Shown here: one piece after another, positions 51,501 to 61,900 of the stretch
Position numbering within the stretch: the stretch's first letter is position 1
Layout of the letters: each line of letters starts with the position of its first letter
NCBI GenBank assembly: GCA_963920705.1
Contig: OY987238.1
Location: forward strand, 10,782,183 to 10,846,182
DNA from: Odiellus spinosus
Lineage: Eukaryota; Arthropoda; Arachnida; Opiliones; Phalangiidae
DNA length: 64,000 bases
Direction of reading: 5' to 3'
Notes under the pieces: model-generated
Database searches by the model: none
What the model was told of the DNA's origin: nothing
The model's input: only the letters and a program-made list of their open reading frames with translations
Program-made: the position numbers and the translations under genes

Positions 51501-54500
51501 GTCGAGAATGACTCGACTTTAATATCTCTTTTCATAGATCTTTTTTAAGACCTCGCTAAAGGATGATCCTTTTAGACTACAAAAAGAAGTCCAGTATATA
51601 TAGATGACGCTTATATATAGTTCATTTCCCACCGCCTTCGTTATGTAGCTCTGTTTATCTCCAAGTATAATAGGACATACTACTGTTCTGGGGCAGTTTG
51701 CGTAGTAGCGAAAACCCTGGTTGATTAATACACGAATATTAATCTCATATAGGATAAAAATAGTTATCTGCTGGTGATCAACAATAAAGTTAAAATGAAG
51801 TTCCAACTATCACTATTAACAGAAACTTTCATTACATAAGAAATCAACCAATCTGAATAGATCCGCGAATAACCACTAAACTTTTGTTGCTATAGTTTTG
51901 ATAATGTTTTTAAAGGGAGAATGCAACACAATTACAAGTGATTATTTTCGATTCCTTATCGTTCAAATAGGCCTAATCAAACAGTTAAAAAATATGACGG
52001 ATATTAAACTAGAAATTAATTTAAAACTTACCTTCGAAATAAGCTTAACTGGATTCATGGAGATATCCTAAGCTCCTCGTATAAGGACCATCTATCAATG
52101 CCATTAGTCGCTAGTCCTTATATGAGGAGGTCAGATGATCTCCATTAATCCAGCTAAGCCTATTTTTTGGGTAAGTTTCAAATTTATTTCTAGTTTAATA
52201 TTGGCTGTAATTTTTTTTTATTGTTGGATAAGTCCTTATATAAACGATAAGGAATCTATTCAAAATCTTAGCACATCGCAGCATAGCTCAAAAACCTGGT
52301 TCTCTATATAAAAAATTACATCTAAGCAAGGTTCTATTCTGATAAATGACTTTTATATGTTACACTAGTAAACTTTCCTCTCTATTTATTTTTTGTCAAA
52401 TATTAATTTCTGCTGTAACACTGTCTGCCAGTTGGAGGGTTGTTGTAGCTTTGTACGTGCAGAAAACACTCTATTGACTTCGGAAAGCGACTCGTATGTA
52501 GTCTAGGCATGTTTTTGGCAACAGTTAGCCGCCTCTTTCTAAAACCCTTTTGTTTTGTAAATCCACCCACGCCGAAAGCGTCGTGGATTTTGGAGGAAAG
52601 GGGGGTTATATATCCTTGGAATTCCTATTTTATTATACTTTATTATTGTACACTTACCTCTTCTCGGTATCGTAACTGGGCTATAGGCTTTCACCAAAGC
52701 CAAGAAATTCACTCATTCCCAAAGGTCGGAAACTGCCCTGATAAAATTGGCCCCTGTGATAAAGGGGTTCATCTGGTAATTCGTTTTGTAAGAGTAGGGT
52801 GATCTCAGTTTCAATAGTTTGTCTCGCCAGGTTTCTCGTTGAGAATACGAATGGATTTTAAAAGGGAGTGTGAAATTATATAAAATCGAAGTTTGATTAT
52901 TTTCTTTAGAACGATAATCGATTCCTTATCATTTAAATATTCCTCTAATCCACTAGTAAAAATTACAAACGAATATTAAAAGTTAAACTCTCATGATTGT
53001 TTCGAATGCCTATGGATTTTAACACGCTATTGACGAATTAGAAATTTCCGTACTCATAAACCAACTTCCAAGGACTACAGCCATTGGGCTACAAATATAA
53101 TGATGAATTATCACAATAGATGGTGCGTCTGCACCTCTCTCTCTCATACCTATCCATGTGTTACACCCTTTGCTACGGGAAACGCGTCAAGTCTCGAAGC
53201 GCGAAGGGAGGGGTTACCAATTAGTTTCTCTGTCGTCATAGCTTAGCCAATCAGAATAGGATTAGAATGGGAACTACGATGGCGACATCTCTTAACAGAT
53301 CGGTGCCCATGCAAGTTCCTCTTCAATTACTAATTTTTCTATTAAAAATTTAAAAAATTTTCGTTTTATTCTATGACGTTTCTTGAAAAACTCATCAACC
53401 GAAATTCTCAAAATTTTAAATGTTTATGAAGTTATTAAAAAGTTAAAAATATAGTCCATAGACCTACGGAAAATTGGTGACGGCTTTCTTTTGTTAAGAA
53501 TAAAGAGTCCGATTTAAAATTCTTTTCATGATTCCTTTAAGGGGTACCCTTGGAAATAACTGATGATTCCTTGGAATAAAAAAATGGGTGACCAATTTAC
53601 TTTTGAATAGGCTATATTCTTTTTTCTGTAAGAAATGGTCTTTTATATTTGAAGCTCACCCAAGTGGAGTTTTCTATCGCTTCCCTGGGGAAAGGTGTGA
53701 AAGTATATGGAAATTCAAATCGGTTGAATAAGAAATAAAAAAAAACGAAAATGGATATTCGGAAATTTGGGCGTGAATGCTAAAGAGAAATTTTTTTAAC
53801 AAAGAAGAATAAATTCGAGTGAAATCGACCTTTTTCCATCGGGATTCTTTAGACTATCTTAGTTTTCAACTCGTTTCAAGCTAAAATTCTTTGCTCGCTA
53901 GCTATGGATAATTATATTCAACTAGACAGAAATTAAATCTGATTTTAAGAAAAATCGACAGTGATAATTATCCCTAAATATAAATTTAATTTTACGAATA
54001 TTTCACAAATTTTGGATAAAACGTGTTAAGGGGAGGAAGCATCCTGACAATTTTCTATTTATTTTGGTTTAAATTGGCTTAAAACACGAATAAAAATTAG
54101 AAAACTAATAATAACCTAGATCCACCGAGAGTTAACAATCTCGTAAATGAAGAGTTTTTTTTTATTGATTCTTCTTCTAAATTAGATCATTTTAGAGTTT
54201 GAAAACATTCGGGAAGTGTCTCTGAATTTTAAAAAACGTAAAATTTGGCATTTAACTAAAAGGAGAACCATATTAAGCCTTGAAATCTATTTCTCGAAAC
54301 TGCTTCGGGAACAGTTTCATACCGTTTCGGTTTCAACAACCGATAGATGAAGCTACAATAAATCCATTTATAATGATGATGCGGGAACGCATGACGCGTA
54401 AAACGATTCCTGGCTGTTTGAATATCGGTTTGATTTTGCCGTTTCAAATCGATTAAGAAATGCTAGTGTGACCAAGGCTCAAATCGAGTCAGGTTTCGTG

Positions 54501-55958
54501 TCTATACTTTAAAATCCTCGGTTTTTGTTGCTTCTCTAGTACCCTTATTGAGATTACTATCCATATGTTAATAGCCACGTAAATTGTGAAGGGCGAATCC
54601 AATCTTCGAATTAATAAACGGGCTAATCCCGAGTTTTGGGTATAGTAGGCGTAATGAGGGCGCGTCATATATCTAATCCGAAGTTTTGCGCGTGTTAATA
54701 GATATTGATTACCGTTGACTATTTCATCGCATTACCATTACACGTAAGCCTGTAAAATTTAATTATATTTGACCTTAATTGTTTCGAATTTCAATTTTGA
54801 CGCGGAATCATTGACCATTATCAAATGCGCAATTCATTTAATATAGATAATGGTGATCGTTTTGACGCATTCTGGTCCATATACCTTTATGTAGGATACA
54901 ACTTATAATTTAAGTTATAATTATTGGTAGTTTAGAAATTTCGGCGTGATATTATGTAAGAGATATTGGTGGAACAACTTTGGGCCCTTGATTAAAATAT
55001 TCATATGAAGCCATTAAATTTATAAGCGATAGATTATAGGATAATTGTTAATTAATAATCTGTAATTTTCACAATTTGGGTGTATTTTAAATATATTTAC
55101 GAATTGAATAGTTAATGTTTACAATGCTGCCCTATAGAAATATGCTTCTTTAGGTAAAAGTGACTTTTAGACTATATAGTGGCGCGACCTGCGAGTCGGG
55201 GATGATTGGATAAAACCCACCATTCCATATAGGGGGGTTATATCACTCTGACGTCAATTATTCGCAAAGCTAGCTACCAAAAGGTGTAATCTGCCACAAA
55301 TATATATTTTTCAAGGCTTAAGATATTTGTATTTCCCGCCATTTTCAAATTTTACGGTTTTAGAAGCCAAATACGCATGCATTACACGTGACCACCAGTC
55401 TCTCGAGGCGGGGTGGAAAGGGGGAAGGTGCTGTCAAAGCCACGTATATTTGAAAATGAATTAAATAATAATTTTTTTTTCGTAACTTTATTTTTTATTT
55501 TCGGTCCAAAATATTTTCATACTCGTCATCAGCACTCTTATATTAATCTATTAAACAAATTTCAGCAAAATCGAGACTATATCTGACACGTAAAGAGCAA
55601 TTTTACCTAAAATGCTCTATATGATTTCTGAAAATCTAATGGAATTTCATTTTCTATAATTCATAGAACTTTAAATGATAAATAATTTTATAAAATGTTT
55701 TACTACCCCTTTAAGCTCCGGGTTGAACCCCAATTACTTCTTTGAAACCATCTCAATCAGTATATCGAACCCCAATTTAAACCAATGAAAATGCCTTTCG
55801 GCATTCATGTTGAAATCAAAAGAAATTGGACCCCAAAAAAAGAGTTCCATTAAAACTAACATTTGCTTTTGTTATAGTAATAGAAAATTCTAAGCTGGGA
55901 TCTCATTTTGGGTTATCTGAGATTAGCTGGAGCTTTCCTACACTCGGTAGACTTTCTC

Positions 55959-55996
<38 letters not shown>

Positions 55997-58900
55997 TTCT
56001 TTCAAAACATCTCGTACAAAGACTTAGTGCATCAGCTCCGCGGAAATGCTATTCCTTGGCCAGTCGAATCTAAAGGGAAATTTTATCTCATCGAAACTGA
56101 TACAGGCTTCTATAGGTTTCCAAGACCCATTAGTTCAAAGCCCACCCTTCTTAGTATCAGGGTAGATATAAAAGGGTAGTAGTTGAGCCATCGGGAAATT
56201 ACTTCCGGTACGTATAATAAAATTGTATGTCGTAAATTCTAGGCCCCATAAAATATATTGAAAATTATGATCTCATTTCTTTATTTTTCGCTAAAATTTT
56301 CTCTGGAGAGTTTAGGAATTTGGCCGAAAAATCTAATAGTCTGGGACCCTATCTTAATTTTGATTGGCCCTACCCAGTGTAGCCAGGTTTTAAAGGAAGA
56401 ATCAAGCCCGACAAGAGATAATATAACTTCCTTAGTAAAAACATTACAAACCCTGCCTCCTAAGCCTAATTTGAAACATTTGTTGTCGAGTTATTAGCCA
56501 AACTGTGTATCGGTGAGATCTTAAACTCTCCATGGAACCTCGTTAAGCCTATTTTCCAAGTTAAAAATTGATTTAAAAAAATTTCTAGTCACTTAGACGT
56601 AATTTAATAAAAATTAATTTACTTTTAGGCTTAAATCTCTTTTTAAATTATATCCACGTCTTTCTCCACATACCCACTTAGTTTAACCCTGGTTCGTATC
56701 AGTACTGGCCAGGCGTTGATTTTCTTAGAGCTCTGATCCGACTTGTGGGTAGGGGGTACTAAACGAAAAATAAAAACTGAAAGAAGAACTAGGCTTAGGT
56801 CTAAGAAGAACGAAATGGAAAGAATGAAAGCTTTTGTAGAAAGAAAATTTGGTCGGCAATGGATGGTTTTTTAAAAGAATGGATCCGGGAAGCGAAAAGA
56901 TAAAGATCTTTCTTTTATCTTTGCCAGTTAGTTCGCCCCGAAGAAAAAGGGGGTACCATGGGCTTTGTGACGAATAAGGTACATATAAGGCTTCGCTTCA
57001 GTGAACGGTAATGATGGGTTTCGTTGAGGCGAATGTGTTTTTTAGAATAGAGTAGTTTTTTAGCCACAGATCAAATAGTTTGGTGTGGCGAGTGCGGGTT
57101 TGTGTATTCTCGAGTAAAGGTTTCAGAGACTGCAGTGATCTTATAAGACTTAGGGTTGTAGAAAAAGGTTGAATCAATATTTACCATAGGGTGTGTAGTG
57201 TGAAACAAAGCGTTTTTAAGGATTTTTCTGGATTTTACGCAAGGCAAAGGGTATAAAAATATGGGGATTTTATTACCAACTCTACAAAGTTTAACCTGTT
57301 TAACCTTCAGTTCAATTTTAATGTTAAACTAGGTGAGAACACCTAAAAATCATTTTCAAATTTTTCTTAAAGGGAGAGTACAACCTAATAAGTTATTTTT
57401 TAATCGATTCCTTATCGTTTAAATAGAAATAAATTTAAAACTTTCCCGGAAAATAGGGTTATCGGGATTCATGAAGATCCTGAAATGCCTCAGTGTAAGA
57501 TCTAGTGACCAATGAGCAAAGGCCCGTCGTTCACGCGAGATCTCCACGAGACTTATAATCGCGTTCGATTGGTCGCTAGACCTTATACGCGATGAAATCA
57601 GGATCTCCGTCAATCACGCTAAGCCTATTTTCCGGGTAAGTTTTACATTTCTAATTTAAAAAATCCCCTGTTGTTAATTAGGTTGCATTCTCCCTTTAAG
57701 TGTTGTACTGTACTAAACACAATCTTATTTGGAGCTGTTTCTATTAGGATTAAACACAAAGAACGTAAGGTTTCCCTTTCGGATTGATACTATTTTACTG
57801 AAACTCTCTTGCGCTGATAATTAAAATTCCCTCAATAGTACGTCATCAATCTGGTCGAGTTTCTAATATACAGATGATATTCGATCCTCCTGTGTCAATA
57901 ATTACCAATAATTCTAATTTCTGATTGACTTATAATCGTTAATCTCAATTAAAAAATGAGTGTGGCCAATATTTTACACTGATCCATCTTGTTTGTTTTA
58001 AAAGAATACGAGCTAAAGAATAAAAACATTTGAGGGGTATTTTCTAAGCCACGAATTCCCACTATTTTGCCGAGATAAAAAAGGATAAAAATCTACAATC
58101 TATTCAACTTGGAGAAGAAAGCAAAGAGATATTGGGGGAAGGAGATAAACGGAGGTCAAGATAGTGACCTGATAAACCACCCCTTCCTGCTTTCTTATAA
58201 CGATATCTAATGGTAGTTGGATGAACCGTAATAGACCCTAACTTTTAGTCCCAAGTTTCGCGGTGATGGTAGAATCCCAAGATCTTCGGCATTTCGATTT
58301 GTACCCCGTGGGTTTTCCATCATTCCTCTTGATGGAATCGACCCCCGAAACGGTATCGTTATATCAATTGGAAGAAAAGGTTTTTTTTATATGATTTTTA
58401 AAGATCTTTTGGGATTCTACCTTTTACGATTTGATAGAAATCTATTGTTGCAAAAAAAATTTTTTTTTGTTACTTACCTTAATAACGTTGGCTCTACTAA
58501 GTATGGGGTGTCCGACGGGTTGAAATTTTTCCATGTCCTTTAGGACTTGTTTAACATCCGCGTGATCCGAATCTACCATTCGATAGGCGGTCATGTTGAC
58601 GAAATTGTACTTAAAATCTTCTAAACTGTACGCCTCTATATCCTATATGAAAAAAAAAAATAAATAGATAATTATGTTAAATGTTATATAATTTTTTTGA
58701 TACTAAACATATAGGCCTTAAATGCCCCATCTGCTCTGAAATTTGCCCCTTTAAAATGCTCTTCCCTTATGCACACAGTCTAACTTTGACTGTACACGTT
58801 ATGGTCAACTTTGAATGAAAGTTTTATTTACCAGATCCCTTTTAAATCAGGGAGGAGTCAAAATACAATGGCTCACAGGTGATTAATACCAATTGATATT

Positions 58901-61900
58901 ACAAAATTAAATGCAGAAAATATACACTAAAATAAGTTTGTCTGTTAAGCTAGTAAAGACGGCGACCCTAAAGGGGAGTTAAAAATGGCAGAATGTCCTT
59001 TTAAATGGAAGTGATCTTTAAAATCACTGAATAAATTAAATAGTTTAGGCTTAGCGGAGTTTAAAATTATAATAGACACTAAAACTGAGCTGAAGTTAAA
59101 CATATTTCTGATTAAGGAGAATTTGGGGATAAAATGTGGTATTTTTCGAATCTATAAACTAAAATTTAGTCAAATTGTTTAGTAATATTTCCACAATCTT
59201 AAATATATCATAGTGGATATATATATCTATATATTTAGAGGGAAATTAATTAAAACGCTTAATTGAGGTAATGGAACCAAAAAATGTGAAAATCCAATAA
59301 AAGAGGACCCTTTTCAAACTACAACAAAAAAGTGGAGTGCATTTTAAACACTCAAATAAAAAAAAAAAAAAAAAAAACTTTATTTTAGGAAATCGGGTTA
59401 AATTAAATATACTTCAATTGTTAAGCAAGTAAAATCGAATAGAATACGAATCCAATTCCCAAACTTTTAAGCTCCTAAACTTTTTTCAGTCCAAGAAGAG
59501 TTAATAAAGTATAGGAAGAGATTAGGCGGGTTACTATGCAATTAAAATATTAGTCGTTAATGCTACTGAAGAAATATATTTTTACCGAATACAAAATGAG
59601 GTTGTCATTGCATATATAATATGGTTTTTTAAAGAACGTAGAGTCATACGTGTTGTAACCTCAATACGGTGTGCAAATATAAGTCTCTTGAAGAGTCGTT
59701 AGGTACCGGTGATGCATTTTTCCCTTTTATGTTCGATTACTTTATTTCTGGGAATTGTCCCTTATCGAATCGTCCGCCCCTTTCATTTGTCCCGCATCCG
59801 ATTCATGCTGCGGGGAAAACTCTTTCCCTACCTCCTGTCTCTCTTCGTAACCTTCCAGGACATAAAAGAGGCAAAGAAGAGCGAGATAGTTGGATGGATG
59901 GTGGGTGGGTAGTAGTAGTTGGAAGTATTCAACCCGATTCCAAAGGAAGAGGGAATATTGCCTCAGCTTGTTTGGTATGTTATACGGCGATGCAAATGCC
60001 AGAGAAAACTCTTCCGAGCTTTCCTACTCCTCCTCTTCTCTCCGGATCTCTGTCTTTCTATCTCACAGTCACTCCCTCTCTTTCTAGACCAGTATATCTC
60101 TCTCAACCTAATTGTGAGCATGAGATGTTGCCAATTTGGAAGTAATTCGTGTGTTCGTGTTTACTAAGATGCCAGTGGAATTAAAGTAAATAAACCCGTA
60201 TATGTTTAGGGAAGTAATAATTATTACTAGGAGTATGAATTGTATTAAAAATACATAGGGGCCTAATCACTTACACGAAAAATGTACATATAATTTCTGA
60301 TTTCAGAGTTTTTACCGGCTTAAGAAATTTCTTCTGATTTTCTCAATTAATTGGGGCTGTCGAAGGGGCTAGGGTCGCCTCTATGTTTCTACCTAAATTA
60401 TTAAAACATTTAGAGGGGCTTCACCCCTGTCACTATGCCCCCCTCCCAATGTGTTAAGTTATTTTATTTTGCTCATATTTATTGAGTGTGCTTTACACAA
60501 AGTTCATTACCAGCTAGTATAAACTTTGGCTGCTATTGGGCAAAGTCTAAAATTACCAAAAAAAATTATGGTTTATACCAAAAGTCTATCACTCAATTCC
60601 ATAAACAAAAGTAATACTATCACTTAAAACTAGCCGAAAACATCATCACCCCTGTCTGGCTCGAGTGATTTGAACTCTTCGTCGATATTTTCAGTCGGGA
60701 GAGAAGGACATAATTTAGGCGGACCGCGCTTGGCTATATTGTCATCCCTCCCAACTCCGAAAATTCTCCAAAGAGTGGCGCTTTCGGTTTCACTATTTAC
60801 ACGGCGACTGCTGCCGCTAGAGTGTCTCGAATCAGAATCTGTCGGAGCTTTGCTGATAATATTAAGCTACGGGGGCGTTGTTTAATTTTACGGAATAAAG
60901 CGGTAGATAGTTTTTTATACCAATATCATGATGCCACTTCAGCCAAACTCTAACATAATTACTCGCGCGAAAGAATACGAACCAACTCTTTTCATTCTAT
61001 AGCTTGGAACTTAAACTGTAGAAACAGTGGGAAGTGAGGAAGAGATTGCGAACGTTGTTTGGTTGGGAGAATAGTGGTCCGTTAAAGGGTTTTAGCACTT
61101 CCTCTATGTCGTTAGTTCTCCACCACCGCGTCTCTGGGATCTCCCTACTTTTCTCCTCTCTTTTGTCATTTCCGTCAAGGAACGCGTTTTGTATGAAATC
61201 GATGAGGAGCCCAAAAGTTTTACGACTATTGCATCCTCCCCCTCTTCTCTATCCCTTTATGTATTTGGCCAAACCGTGAATCTAGTCTATGTGGGAGATG
61301 TTTTTAAATTTAATGAGATCGTTTATGGTTGAATGGTTGACTGCAGTTTGTAGACTGGGAAGGGTATAAGCTGTTAATCTTATTAAATGGATTATGAAAG
61401 ATATAACTGATGGTTTTTAATGCACTTTTGACACCGTATTGAAAGTCAACACGAAGAAATTATGAGGCTGTCACCTTTTTTACGAATACTTAATTTTATG
61501 ATACTATTTTAACCACATTTAAAATTTAAACCTCAGGGTTGATGAGTTCTTAAAGGGAGAATGCAACCTAATTAGAAGTGATTTTTTTATCGATTCCTTA
61601 TCGTTTAAATAGGCCTAATCCACCTGTAAAAACTTTACAATACAAATATTAAACTAGAAATAAAATTAAAACTTACCCTGAAAATAGGCTTAGCGGGATT
61701 CATGGAGATCCTGAATTGCGTCCGTGTAAGGTCTAGCGACCAATGAGCAAAGGCCCGTCGTTCACGCGAGATCTCCACGAGACTTACGTCGCGTGCGATT
61801 GGTCGCTAGACCTTACACGCGAGGAAATCAGGAGCTCCATGAATCCCGCTAAGCCTATTTTCAGGGTAAGTTTTAAATTTATTTCTAGTTTAATATTTGT

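Noticed and set aside
55826-56179. 117-codon plus-strand frame with a Phe run
   Set aside because: Held open by a 35-base T run; no domain.
59669-60145. 158-codon plus-strand open frame, the longest non-receptor frame
   Set aside because: CT-rich, no family features, overlaps several other open frames in different phases, and lies in a receptor intron.
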